DNA from: JBALVT01 sp045110675
GTDB lineage: Bacteria; Pseudomonadota; Gammaproteobacteria; Pseudomonadales; Halieaceae
Length of the DNA stretch: 50,737 bases
Direction: 5' to 3'
NCBI GenBank assembly: GCA_045110675.1
Contig: JBGCGJ010000033.1
Span: forward strand, 1 to 50,737
Position numbers and translations under genes: made by a program. Numbering within the stretch: position 1 is the stretch's first letter; the number at the start of each line of letters is the position of its first letter. Positions 16,606 through 25,632 of the stretch are shown piece after piece. The notes beneath the pieces are model-generated. The model did not search any database. It had not been told where the DNA came from and saw nothing but the letters and a program-made list of their open reading frames with translations.

Positions 16606-17727
16606 ATGGGACCACTGGCAGGAATAAAAGTCATAGAAATGGCAGGAATCGGGCCAGCGCCTCTGTGCGGCATGATGATGGCGGATATGGGGGCTGAGGT
16701 TTTTCTGGTGGAGCGAAGATCCGGTGCCAGCGTCGAAGCCAGTTTGCATGTGTCGAAGCGCGACATGATCAAGCGAGGAAAACAACTTATCGCGCTGGAT
16801 CTCAAAGATCCCGCCGACATTGAGACGGTGCTGGCAATGGTCGCCAAGGTAGATGTCCTCATTGAAGGTTTTCGCCCGGGTGTTATGGAGCGGCTTGGTC
16901 TCGGTCCCGATGTTTGTCTAGAGCGCAACCCTGCTCTTGTATACGGGCGTCTCACCGGCTGGGGGCAGGACGGACCGCTCTCCCAGGTCGCCGGACATGA
17001 CTCCAACTATATTGCTCTGACGGGTGTGTTGTATCACAGCGGCGAACCCGATGTACCGCCCCAGGCTCCCGCAACGTTGCTAGGCGACTGCGCTGGGGGT
17101 GCGGCCATGATGGCCTGGGGTATTAGTAGTGCGCTGCTGCCAGCGAAGCTCAACGGAACAGGACAGGTGATCGATGCAGCAATAATGGAAGGAATCGCCT
17201 ACCTGTCCAGCTTCGCCCGGAGTTTTTATGAAGCGGGGCAGATTACAGATGAACGTGGTACGGGGTGGCTAGATGGAGGCGCGCCGTGGAATCACAGTTA
17301 TCGCTGTTTAGACGGCGGCTATATCACTCTTTGTGCAGTGGAGGGGCAATTCTATGATTGTTTGCTGACCGTGTTGGAGCTAAATGATAGTCCCTGTTTC
17401 TCAGGGAGCAGCCAATGGGATCAATCGCGTTGGACCGAGCAGTCTGACTATTTGTTCGGGTTGTTTGCGAGCCAGCCGAGACAATACTGGTGCGATCTAC
17501 TTGAGGGCACCGATGCCTGTTTTGCGCCCGTACTGACCTACGGGGAAGTGCAGGACCATCCTCATAATCAAACACGCGAATCCTATAGAGAAATAGACGG
17601 TCACTATTACCCCCAGCCTGCTCCCAGATTTTCAGTGACTCGCGCCGAACCGGCGTGGGAGGATTCCACCCCTCTGGCAGTGGCGGAAGTATTGGGGAAG
17701 CTGGGTATAACAAGAGGCGGTGGATGA
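16606..17727 (+). CDS. Alpha-methylacyl-CoA racemase (CaiB/BaiF family)
   Basis: This 373-residue member of the class III CoA-transferase family has the racemase residue set, not just the fold. It has H131-D132 in AGHDSNYIALTG, D161 in LLGDCAGGAAMMA, and a glutamate in CAVEGQFYD; these correspond to His126, Asp156 and Glu241 of the mycobacterial racemase. It would interconvert R- and S-2-methylacyl-CoA so that S-specific dehydrogenases can act, as in isoprenoid or sterol side-chain breakdown. The ATG at 16606 is preceded by AAGGGAGCGG; a GTG at 16573 is less likely. It is divergent from the 2-oxoacid oxidoreductase and upstream of a TonB receptor and two acyl-CoA dehydrogenases. True CoA transferase activity cannot be excluded. 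Confidence 0.83.
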   Translation: MGPLAGIKVIEMAGIGPAPLCGMMMADMGAEVFLVERRSGASVEASLHVSKRDMIKRGKQLIALDLKDPADIETVLAMVAKVDVLIEGFRPGVMERLGLGPDVCLERNPALVYGRLTGWGQDGPLSQVAGHDSNYIALTGVLYHSGEPDVPPQAPATLLGDCAGGAAMMAWGISSALLPAKLNGTGQVIDAAIMEGIAYLSSFARSFYEAGQITDERGTGWLDGGAPWNHSYRCLDGGYITLCAVEGQFYDCLLTVLELNDSPCFSGSSQWDQSRWTEQSDYLFGLFASQPRQYWCDLLEGTDACFAPVLTYGEVQDHPHNQTRESYREIDGHYYPQPAPRFSVTRAEPAWEDSTPLAVAEVLGKLGITRGGG

Positions 17728-17998
17728 GCAGTCGCAGTGATATTCCATGCGCCATTATTTTTTGTGACACGTTATTTTGGGCACAATGACAGTCTTGAGC
17801 AGAGTAAATACTGCTGATTTTCGATAGGTTTCAGTAGAAACTTTGCATTTTTTCCTCGCTGACTTTTCTCTTGCACGAATTGACATGGTTTGAACCTCGC
17901 TAAATTTATAGATTACATGGGCACGAACAAGATTTGTCGCGAAGATCAACCCAATAATCATAAATAACAACGAATATCACACGCCGAGGAACAACGAC

Positions 17999-20317
17999 AT
18001 GAAATTAATCACACGATTTACGAGGAAGCTTTTGACTACCGCAGTCGCGCTGTCCTTGCCTGGCGCAGCGATGGCGCAGTTGGAAGAGGTTTTAGTTACT
18101 GCGACCAAGCGGGCCCAGAGCACCCAGGATATTCCCATGTCGGTAGAGGCATTTGCAGGTGAACGGCTCAATCAGCTCGGTATCAAAGATTTTGCTACGC
18201 TAGCGGAAACCATACCCAATTTCTATGTCGGTGATGGTGTCGTGACCACAAATATTAATATGCGTGGTACCGGTTCTGGTGGCGATAGGAGTTTTGAGCA
18301 GTCAGTGGGCATGTTCATCGATGATATTTATATGCCTCGCAGCCGGCAGTACAGATCTCCGTTTTTCGATGCGGAGCGGGTGGAAGTTTTACGTGGCCCC
18401 CAAGCGGTACTTTTTGGTCTTAACTCAACAGCGGGCGCTGTGGCAGTCCATAGTGCTCGAACTCGCCCGGGAGATGCATTTGAAGCTGACGTGACACTGG
18501 CCTATGAAACCGAGTACGACGGTGTCAGGGCGACAGTAGCTATTGGTGGCAGTCCGAGTGATTCACTGGGTCTGCGCTTTGCTGCTGAGTATCTTGACTC
18601 GGATGGTTATGTAGAGAACGTGTTCACAGGTAAGGATGAAGGTAACCGGGAAGCTGATCTGTATCGCATCAGCGCAGTGTGGGAGCCAACGGCCAATCTC
18701 ACCATTGATGCAAAGTATGAATGGGGAGATTACGACCAAGACGGTAACCACGGTGAGGCCTTTGGCGGACTTTCCCAGTTTCTTGACGGTGGGGATGGAG
18801 AGCTCAATTGGCGACGCAACGCAGACGCTTCTATCATTGGAACCTATCCTGACGGAGTAGGTGCGGCTCAGAATCTGGAGCCGGGATTGTTCCAGGAGAC
18901 AGAGAATTTATCGTTAAAGTTAGATTACATGCTGGGCGATTATACGCTGACGGGTATTTTTGGGTACTCGGATATGGAATACAGCTTTGGACTGGATCTC
19001 GACACTCTTGCAGGTGGTCTGACACCTGATGCCATCAATAGTGGGGTCGCTTTGTTGGATTCTTCCATTGCTCCGGAGACCTATGAACAAACCAGTTTCG
19101 AAATCCGTGTCACTTCACCCGGGGACTCCACGGTAAATTGGCTTGCGGGCGTGTACTATCAGGATTCAGAGTTAGAGAATCAGAACCAGGCTGCCTATAA
19201 TTTGGACACCGTATTGCCTGCGTTCGGATTGTGCGACGCTGTCGGGCTGTGTGGGTTGGGCTGGGGCGAATACAGTTCAAATGATATGTCCGTCGATCAG
19301 GAACTGTGGTCGGTCTACGGAAATCTTACATGGAGTGTCAGTGATGCCGTTCGAGTTATTGTCGGAGCACGTTACACGGACGAAGAAAAAGAAGCGAGCC
19401 GGGGTGGCGTATGTCAGTTTTACGATATTGCTAGCGGCACGGTAACAGCTGATGGTGCATTGTTCTGTTCCACTTTTTTTGAAGGCATTGAGGGAGATAG
19501 AAGCTCCGATAACTTCATGCCGGAAGTTGTTGTGCAGTGGGATGTTGGTGAAGAAAGCATGATGTACGGCAAGATTGGGAGTTCAGCAAAATCTGGCGGC
19601 TTCGCAATGGCATCGACAATTATTCCAACAAGCTGGGAATACGACGATGAGACTGTGATTACCTATGAGTTAGGCTACAAGGCTCGGTTTGGCGACGGTG
19701 TTGCAGAACTTAACGCGGTATTGTTCCGTAGTGAGTACGAGGATCTTCAGGTCAACAGCTTCGTCACCGACGGTGGCCGCACTACAGGCATTATCTCGAA
19801 CGCGGGCGAGACTGTGAACCAGGGGCTGGAGCTGGATGGCCGTTGGGCGGCCACTGATTGGCTGGTGCTTGGCGGTTCAATGGCGATTCTTGATGCTGAG
19901 TATGAGAGCTATACGGAGGGTGCATGCTCTCAGTCTTCCGGCCTGGAAGACCCCTGTGATCTGACGGGTGAGACACCACCGTACGCACCTGAATTTTCCG
20001 GCTCTGTTTATGCAGATATTTCTGTTCCCATGAGTGGCAATTTAAACCTGGTGGGTAACCTCACGGCAGCGTACTCCGATGAGTACTTCACCGATGGAGC
20101 ACTCGACCCAGTTGGAGAGCAAGACTCCTACACTAGAATATCAGCGCGCTTAGGTGTGGAGGCTGCTGACGGCAAGTGGAGCGTCAGTGTTATCGGTCGA
20201 AATTTGACGGAGGAGGAAGTGCTTGATGTGACCCAGCCGCTATTCGGTTACTACTTGGGATATCTCGGTGCCCCCCGGACAGTAGCTATCCAGGGAACGT
20301 ATCACTTCGGCAGTTAG
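17999..20317 (+). CDS. TonB-dependent receptor (paralogue of the one at 9832)
   Basis: This 772-residue outer-membrane receptor has a signal peptide ending LPGAAMAQ, then the plug start LEEVLVTATKRAQSTQDIP, EVLRGPQAVLFGLNSTAG in the plug, and a long barrel ending TVAIQGTYHFGS. GAGGA lies just before the ATG. Plug and barrel blocks match the first receptor closely (for example IRGxxSGxDxSFExSVGxFID and LTEEEV near the end), so the two arose by duplication and then diverged in the loops. It lies between the racemase and the dehydrogenase operon and ends at its own terminator. Different loop sequences suggest different or related ligands. Confidence 0.93.
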   Translation: MKLITRFTRKLLTTAVALSLPGAAMAQLEEVLVTATKRAQSTQDIPMSVEAFAGERLNQLGIKDFATLAETIPNFYVGDGVVTTNINMRGTGSGGDRSFEQSVGMFIDDIYMPRSRQYRSPFFDAERVEVLRGPQAVLFGLNSTAGAVAVHSARTRPGDAFEADVTLAYETEYDGVRATVAIGGSPSDSLGLRFAAEYLDSDGYVENVFTGKDEGNREADLYRISAVWEPTANLTIDAKYEWGDYDQDGNHGEAFGGLSQFLDGGDGELNWRRNADASIIGTYPDGVGAAQNLEPGLFQETENLSLKLDYMLGDYTLTGIFGYSDMEYSFGLDLDTLAGGLTPDAINSGVALLDSSIAPETYEQTSFEIRVTSPGDSTVNWLAGVYYQDSELENQNQAAYNLDTVLPAFGLCDAVGLCGLGWGEYSSNDMSVDQELWSVYGNLTWSVSDAVRVIVGARYTDEEKEASRGGVCQFYDIASGTVTADGALFCSTFFEGIEGDRSSDNFMPEVVVQWDVGEESMMYGKIGSSAKSGGFAMASTIIPTSWEYDDETVITYELGYKARFGDGVAELNAVLFRSEYEDLQVNSFVTDGGRTTGIISNAGETVNQGLELDGRWAATDWLVLGGSMAILDAEYESYTEGACSQSSGLEDPCDLTGETPPYAPEFSGSVYADISVPMSGNLNLVGNLTAAYSDEYFTDGALDPVGEQDSYTRISARLGVEAADGKWSVSVIGRNLTEEEVLDVTQPLFGYYLGYLGAPRTVAIQGTYHFGS

Positions 20318-20352
20318 ATGCGTCATTTCGATCGCTGAGTTGTGTTTTTTTG

Positions 20353-20377
20353 AAGGGGCCTTACGGCCCCTTTTTTT
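20353..20377 (+). terminator. Rho-independent terminator after second TonB receptor
   Basis: The stem aaggggcc (20353-20360) pairs with ggcccctt (20365-20372) around loop ttac, followed by a T run to 20377. The acyl-CoA dehydrogenase operon begins 90 bp further on and needs its own promoter. Confidence 0.9.
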
Positions 20378-20466
20378 ATGCCCATCCAATTGCCGCGTTT
20401 GATATGTGTAGCGAGATGCACGCCGACTATAGTAGTACGTATAAACAGGCACAGTAGGAGCGACCA

Positions 20467-21612
20467 ATGGACTTCACACTCAGTGAAGAGCAGCAAATGA
20501 TTGTCGATTCACTCGGCAAATATGCACAGAATGAACTCAAACCTATCGCGGAGGAATACCGCGATCAGCTGATACCTACAGAAAAAATGCGTGACATTCA
20601 GAAAGCTCTTCTGGATTTCGGTGTAGGAGTGGGTGTCGTATCGGAGGATCTGGGGGGGCTTGGCCTGGATGCAGTGACCATGGGCCTACTGCAATTTGAA
20701 GTAGCAAAGGTATCGCCGGATATTGCAATTACCAGCCTGATTCAAATGACCATCGGCAAGTTGCTACCCCTAGTGCCTGAACATTTACGCGAAGAATATG
20801 TAGTACCCGTACTCGCGGGTGATAAGTTGGGCTGCGTCGGTATGTCTGAGCCGGGCGCCGGTTCGCAGGTTACCGCCGTCAACTGCCGAGCCAAATTGGA
20901 TGGCGATAAGTATGTCATCAACGGTGAGAAGATGTGGATATCCAGCGGTGGTTACTCTGATTTTATCTTCTTACTGGCACGCTTTAATGACGATCCGGTA
21001 GGAGGCCTGGGCCTAATCCTGGTAGACAGGGCCCACGGTTACGAAACGGCTAATATTGAGAAAATGGGATTGAACAGCCAGTCTACAGCGCAAGTATTTT
21101 TTCAGGATGTACGTGTTCCCGCATCGAACCTGATGGTGGAACCGGGCAAGGCCATGAAGGCACTGTTGACTCTGCTGGCCAGCTCTCGGCCGATTGTTGG
21201 ACTGATGGCCCTCGCTATTGCAGATGCGGCAGTCGAGGAATCGGTAAGGTATTCAAAAGACCGTACTCAGTTCGGTAAGCCCATCGCCGGCCATCAGTTG
21301 ATAGCTTCGAAGTTGGGCGAGATGGCCACAAAAGTAGAGGCGGGCAAGTTGATGTCGTATCGCGCTTTGAGTGCAATCGACAACAAGGAGCGTTCCGATG
21401 TGTACAGTGCAATGGCTAAGTGGTTTGGCACTGAGCTTGCGTGTGAAGTGGTTGCAGAGGCGATGCAGATTCACGGTGGGAACGGCATCACTCGGGAGTT
21501 TCCCATCGAGTATATGTACCGCTCCGTGCGCCCGTTTATGGTGACCGAGGGAACTAACGAAATACAGAAGCTGGCTATCGGTCGTTCATTGACCGGCATC
21601 GATGCATTTTAG
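20467..21612 (+). CDS. Acyl-CoA dehydrogenase with catalytic EGT motif
   Basis: This 381-residue FAD enzyme inserts an alpha-beta double bond into an acyl-CoA, giving electrons to ETF. It has the N-terminal MDFTLSEEQQMIVDSLGKYA, the FAD/substrate block MSEPGAGSQVTAVNCRA, the MWISSGGYSDF strand, and the C-terminal MQIHGGNGITREFPIEYMYR. The catalytic glutamate sits in VTEGTNEIQKLAIGR. TAGGAG lies before the ATG. It is the first gene of a compact operon: the second dehydrogenase starts 11 bp after it and the ligase 10 bp after that. The adjacent racemase suggests a 2-methyl-branched substrate; that is inference. Confidence 0.92.
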   Translation: MDFTLSEEQQMIVDSLGKYAQNELKPIAEEYRDQLIPTEKMRDIQKALLDFGVGVGVVSEDLGGLGLDAVTMGLLQFEVAKVSPDIAITSLIQMTIGKLLPLVPEHLREEYVVPVLAGDKLGCVGMSEPGAGSQVTAVNCRAKLDGDKYVINGEKMWISSGGYSDFIFLLARFNDDPVGGLGLILVDRAHGYETANIEKMGLNSQSTAQVFFQDVRVPASNLMVEPGKAMKALLTLLASSRPIVGLMALAIADAAVEESVRYSKDRTQFGKPIAGHQLIASKLGEMATKVEAGKLMSYRALSAIDNKERSDVYSAMAKWFGTELACEVVAEAMQIHGGNGITREFPIEYMYRSVRPFMVTEGTNEIQKLAIGRSLTGIDAF

Positions 21613-21623
21613 AGGAACGAATA

Positions 21624-22799
21624 ATGGACTTTGACCTTTCATTGGAGCAGCAGATGATGGCCGATACGGCCGAACAGATTTCTGCTCGATTTGATCCAGA
21701 GTACTGGATGGACAAAGAAGACAAAGGCGAGTACCCGGCTGAGTTCATTGCGGAAATCGGCGCACAGGGCTTTTTCGGATTGCCCGTTCCGGAGGAATAC
21801 GGTGGCATGGGTCTGGGGCTGACCGAATTGGCTGTGGCCATGGAGTCGCTGTGTCGCGGCGGCGGCGGTGGTGGTCCTGCCATTGGATATCTGTTCGGTC
21901 TACTGGGCAATTTGTCCATTCTCCATCATGGCAACGAAGAACAAAAATCCCGTTATCTGCCGGAGATGGCCGCCGGGGAAAAGATGTGTGCCTTCGCGTT
22001 GTCGGAGCCGGACGCGGGTACCAACTCCCTGAACATCACCACTTTCGCGCAGCGTGAGGGTGACGAGTTTGTTATTAACGGTGGCAAGTGGTTTATCACC
22101 AACATCGAAAATTCGGATGCGCTGCTACTGGTGGCACGCACCAGCAAACCCCAGGAGGGTAAAAGCAAAGCGAGCGGCATCTCCCTGTTTCTAGTCGACC
22201 TTCCGCAAGCAGCGATCACCTACACACCCATTCCCAAGCACGGATTCAATTATTACAAATCGAACACGGTTTTTATCGAAGACCTGCGGATACATGAAAG
22301 CTGCTTGTTAGGAGATGAAGGCAAGGGTTTTTATAATTTGCTGGGAACACTCAACCCGGAGCGGGTATTGATCGCTGCAGGCGCTGTGGGTACCGCGCGC
22401 CTGGCGCTTTCCCGGGCAGTGCAGTATGCCAATGAACGCAATGTATTTTCTGTCCCTATCGGCGCTCATCAGGGTGTGCAACACCCCTTGGCCGCTGCCC
22501 ATGCGAAAGTAGAATCCGCCTGGCTGGCCGTGTTGAAAGCAGCGACTTTAAATGACCGGGATTCAACATCGAAGGAGGCTGGCGATTTGGCCAATATGGC
22601 CAAATACGTGGCGGTAGAGTCCTGTATCGAGGCTTGCTACCACAGCATGCAAACCTACGGTGGTGCAGGATTTGCCCGGGAGTATCACCAGGAGCGCTGG
22701 TGGCGTGAAGCCCAGTTGTTCCGGCTTGCGCCGCTAACGCAACAGATGACCTTGAACTATATTGGCGAACACGTGCTGGGTCTGCCCAAATCCTATTGA
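21624..22799 (+). CDS. Acyl-CoA dehydrogenase lacking the EGT glutamate
   Basis: This 391-residue protein has all the structural blocks of an acyl-CoA dehydrogenase (MDFDLSLEQQMMADTAEQIS; FALSEPDAGTNSLNITTFA; GGKWFITNIENSDA; SMQTYGGAGFAREYHQERWW). At the place of the catalytic YEGTxEIQ block, however, it reads FRLAPLTQQMTLNYI. Some dehydrogenases use another position for the base, and in mycobacterial sterol side-chain enzymes one subunit of a two-gene heterotetramer lacks the residue. GAGGA precedes the ATG, 11 bp after the first dehydrogenase, so equal expression is likely. A run of glycines at about 75-80 (CRGGGGGGPAIGY) is unusual. Confidence 0.88.
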   Translation: MDFDLSLEQQMMADTAEQISARFDPEYWMDKEDKGEYPAEFIAEIGAQGFFGLPVPEEYGGMGLGLTELAVAMESLCRGGGGGGPAIGYLFGLLGNLSILHHGNEEQKSRYLPEMAAGEKMCAFALSEPDAGTNSLNITTFAQREGDEFVINGGKWFITNIENSDALLLVARTSKPQEGKSKASGISLFLVDLPQAAITYTPIPKHGFNYYKSNTVFIEDLRIHESCLLGDEGKGFYNLLGTLNPERVLIAAGAVGTARLALSRAVQYANERNVFSVPIGAHQGVQHPLAAAHAKVESAWLAVLKAATLNDRDSTSKEAGDLANMAKYVAVESCIEACYHSMQTYGGAGFAREYHQERWWREAQLFRLAPLTQQMTLNYIGEHVLGLPKSY

Positions 22800-22809
22800 G
22801 GAGAGAATC

Positions 22810-24447
22810 ATGAATCAACTCAATCCCGGCCTGATGCAGGACTTTGCTTTGACCATTCCGACGCTGCTGGAACACGCGGCCACGAATCATCCCAATACTG
22901 AAATTGTAGCCCGAATGCTGGACAGCAGTATCCACCGCTACAGTTACGCTGACATGGCAGGGCGTGCAATACAGGCGGCGAATGCACTGCAGCGATTGGG
23001 GGTACAGTACGGCGATGTGGTGGGCACCTTGGCCTGGAATCACCATTGGCATATGGAGTGCTTTTACGCAGTACCCGGCATCGGTGCTGTGTGCCACACG
23101 GTAAATCCTCGCCTGTTCGAGGAACAAATTGTCTACATCATCAATCATGCAAAGGATCGCATGCTGCTGATTGATCAGGACTTTGTGTGTCTTGTCGAAG
23201 GCTTTGTGGAACAGATCCCCAATGTAGAGCAGTTCATTATTCTCGGCGCCCGTGGGTGTGTAGACGCTCCCACGAAATTGGGTGAGGTACTTTATTACGA
23301 TGATCTGATCTCGGATGAGTCCACCCAGATCGAGTGGCCCGAAATTGATGAGCGATCAGCCTCTGGACTGTGTTACACCTCTGGTACCACCGGCAACCCC
23401 AAAGGCGTTCTTTATTCCCACCGCTCCACCGTCTTGCACTCCATGGGTATTGCTCAACCGGATAATCTCTCCCTGTCGGCGCTTGATTGTGTGATGCCCG
23501 CAGCCCCGTTGTACCACGCCCAAAGTTGGGGCTTACCCTATGGCGCCTGTATGGTCGGTAGCAAATTTGTATTGCCGGGGCCGCAGTTGGACGGCCCGCA
23601 CCTGCTGGAGTTGATTCGGGAAGAAGGTGTAACCACTGGCTGTGGTGTGCCCACTATCTGGACTATGGTGCTGGAACATGCGGAGAACAACAGCTTGGAT
23701 CTCGGTCAGCTTCAGCGACTGCTGATCGGTGGGACAGCACTTCCCACGACCATACGCGATCGCCTGCGCAGTAAGAATGTCAGTGCAGTGCAGATATGGG
23801 GCATGACGGAAACCAGTCCTATGGGAACCATTGGTAAGCCTGGCCGCGAGGTGGCGGCAATGCCTGATGAAGAACGCGACCAACAATTGTTAAAGCAGGG
23901 TCGGCTGCCCTATGGCGTACAAATGAAGATAGTCCTGGAGGACGGCTCGCTCGCACCTCGGGATGGCGAGACTGCCGGCGATATCTGGGTAAAAGGCCCG
24001 TGGATAGCCTGTGGTTATTTGCACGGGGACGGCGGCGAGCTGTTGGACGAACAGGGCTTTTTCCCTACAGGAGATGTGGGCCATATTGACCAGTATGGTT
24101 ACATGAAGATCACGGATCGCTCGAAGGACGTGATCAAATCTGGTGGGGAGTGGATCAGTTCTATTGACGTAGAGGATGTTGCTAGCGCCCACCCTGCAGT
24201 GAGTATGGCTGCGGTGGTGGCGACTTATCACGAGAAGTGGGATGAGCGCCCTCTATTGTTCCTGACGCTCAAGGACGGCGAATCACTCGATAAACAGGCA
24301 ATGTTGAAATACCTGAGCGGGAAAATGGCCAAGTGGTGGATGCCGGAAGACGTGATTGTTATCGACGAGATGCCCATGACGGCCACCGGTAAAATTCGCA
24401 AGCTTAATCTGCGCGAGCAGTACTGGAACCATTTACAGGGCCAATGA
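22810..24447 (+). CDS. Acyl-CoA synthetase (AMP-forming ligase)
   Basis: This 545-residue ANL-superfamily ligase would activate a carboxylic acid as acyl-AMP and then acyl-CoA. The signatures are YTSGTTGNPKGVLYSHRS (P-loop), GMTETSPMG, PTGDVGHIDQYGYMKITDRSK (hinge Asp-Arg block), SGGEWIS and the C-terminal catalytic lysine in MTATGKIRKLNLRE. The pattern is that of medium/long-chain fatty acyl and methylmercaptopropionate (DmdB-like) ligases. The ATG at 22810 has GAGGAGAG directly upstream; an upstream in-frame start at 22762 would overlap the previous gene. It is the last gene of the dehydrogenase operon and ends before the terminator at 24568. Confidence 0.92.
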   Translation: MNQLNPGLMQDFALTIPTLLEHAATNHPNTEIVARMLDSSIHRYSYADMAGRAIQAANALQRLGVQYGDVVGTLAWNHHWHMECFYAVPGIGAVCHTVNPRLFEEQIVYIINHAKDRMLLIDQDFVCLVEGFVEQIPNVEQFIILGARGCVDAPTKLGEVLYYDDLISDESTQIEWPEIDERSASGLCYTSGTTGNPKGVLYSHRSTVLHSMGIAQPDNLSLSALDCVMPAAPLYHAQSWGLPYGACMVGSKFVLPGPQLDGPHLLELIREEGVTTGCGVPTIWTMVLEHAENNSLDLGQLQRLLIGGTALPTTIRDRLRSKNVSAVQIWGMTETSPMGTIGKPGREVAAMPDEERDQQLLKQGRLPYGVQMKIVLEDGSLAPRDGETAGDIWVKGPWIACGYLHGDGGELLDEQGFFPTGDVGHIDQYGYMKITDRSKDVIKSGGEWISSIDVEDVASAHPAVSMAAVVATYHEKWDERPLLFLTLKDGESLDKQAMLKYLSGKMAKWWMPEDVIVIDEMPMTATGKIRKLNLREQYWNHLQGQ

Positions 24448-24567
24448 CAATCGAACTTGTACGTGCTTGTCGTATGACTTTTTTTTTGCCGTAATTGACG
24501 AGGAACTATTGCGAGGCATAGCTACACTGGTGGCTAGATTCCTTATGGCTTGGGCGCCTAAGGACTT

Positions 24568-24597
24568 GGCCCGTCCCGCTAGGGCGGGCCTTTTTTA
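24568..24597 (+). terminator. Rho-independent terminator after acyl-CoA operon
   Basis: ggcccg (24568-24573) pairs with cgggcc (24585-24590), extended by a G-U pair and two C-G pairs (24574-24576 with 24582-24584). Six T follow. It closes the dehydrogenase-ligase operon 120 bp after the ligase stop. Confidence 0.87.
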
Positions 24598-24622
24598 TGT
24601 GTGGCACTTGGGGTAGATAGCG

Positions 24623-25609
24623 ATGATCAGAAGACGAAGTTATAGACGCGGATTGGGCTTAAACCGCAGTTATCGCAGCTATTTACTCAATACTGCCCTG
24701 CGAATTTTTGTGAAGCCACAGTTCAAGTCTGAGACCAAGCCTCCGGCAGAAATGCGTGACTTCATGAAAAAGTATATTGAGGGGCGGGCAAAAAACCCAG
24801 CTGGTACACGTCACTGGGAAGATAAATTGGGCGGAGTGAATGCCCACTGGTTTCGCGCCGGGCAGGGTGAGACTCGCGGCGTTCTCCTTTACTGGCATGG
24901 TGGTGCTTTCGTGGTGCGTACGCCCAAGGCTCATGGAGCATTTGTCAGTGAGCTGGCCCAGCGCACCGGTATGCTGGCCGTGATGCCCGAATATCGCCTT
25001 GCACCGGAAGAACCGTTTCCCGCTGCGGTCGAAGATGTGATGGCGTGCTACCGCGAACTGCTCTCTCTGGGCTATGCACCGGAGGACATTGTTGTCGCCG
25101 GAGATTCTGCTGGTGGCAATCTGAGTATGGTGATGCTGCAACAAGCAAAAAAGGAAGGTCTTCCGATGCCCGCTGCTGCCATATTGCTGTCACCCGGTAT
25201 GGAAGTGAGTGGTCGTCTGCGCTCGCACAACATGAATACGTTCTCCGATCCGATGTTTAATCAGTACGCGTTGCAACAGGTGATAACCCATTACCTGCAC
25301 AATGACCTTGAGCTGTTGAAAGATGAGCGGGTGTCGCCTTTGCGAGGCAGTTTTGAGGATCTTCCGCCGCTGTGCTTCATCGCCAGTGATATCGAAATTT
25401 TCCGCGACTGCTCAGTTCAAGCCGCCAGCAAGGCAGAAAAAGCGGGTGTCATTGTTGAAGCTCATATCTGGAAGGGTGTGCCTCACTGCTTTCCGGTCAT
25501 GTTTCCTGGCATGCTTCCAGAAGCGCGAATGGCTATGGATGACATGGTGAATTTCATCAATCGCTTTTTGCACGAGACGCCAACGGCGTTGATTGCCAAG
25601 ACCGCCTGA
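24623..25609 (+). CDS. Alpha/beta hydrolase, hormone-sensitive-lipase type esterase
   Basis: This 328-residue esterase is of the HSL group (bacterial family IV). The oxyanion-hole motif WHGGAF is at about 91-96 and the nucleophile elbow GDSAGGN at about 160-166 (Ser162). The acidic residue lies near CFIASDIEIFRD and the histidine near WKGVPHCFPVM. No signal peptide is evident; the N-terminus is arginine-rich (MIRRRSYRRG), and the protein is probably cytosolic or loosely membrane-bound. It hydrolyses short- to medium-chain esters. It lies 26 bp after the terminator and is convergent with plsB with a 23-bp gap and no clear shared terminator. Confidence 0.9.
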   Translation: MIRRRSYRRGLGLNRSYRSYLLNTALRIFVKPQFKSETKPPAEMRDFMKKYIEGRAKNPAGTRHWEDKLGGVNAHWFRAGQGETRGVLLYWHGGAFVVRTPKAHGAFVSELAQRTGMLAVMPEYRLAPEEPFPAAVEDVMACYRELLSLGYAPEDIVVAGDSAGGNLSMVMLQQAKKEGLPMPAAAILLSPGMEVSGRLRSHNMNTFSDPMFNQYALQQVITHYLHNDLELLKDERVSPLRGSFEDLPPLCFIASDIEIFRDCSVQAASKAEKAGVIVEAHIWKGVPHCFPVMFPGMLPEARMAMDDMVNFINRFLHETPTALIAKTA

Positions 25610-25632
25610 CCTTTCCAGGGTGGCTTCCTTCG

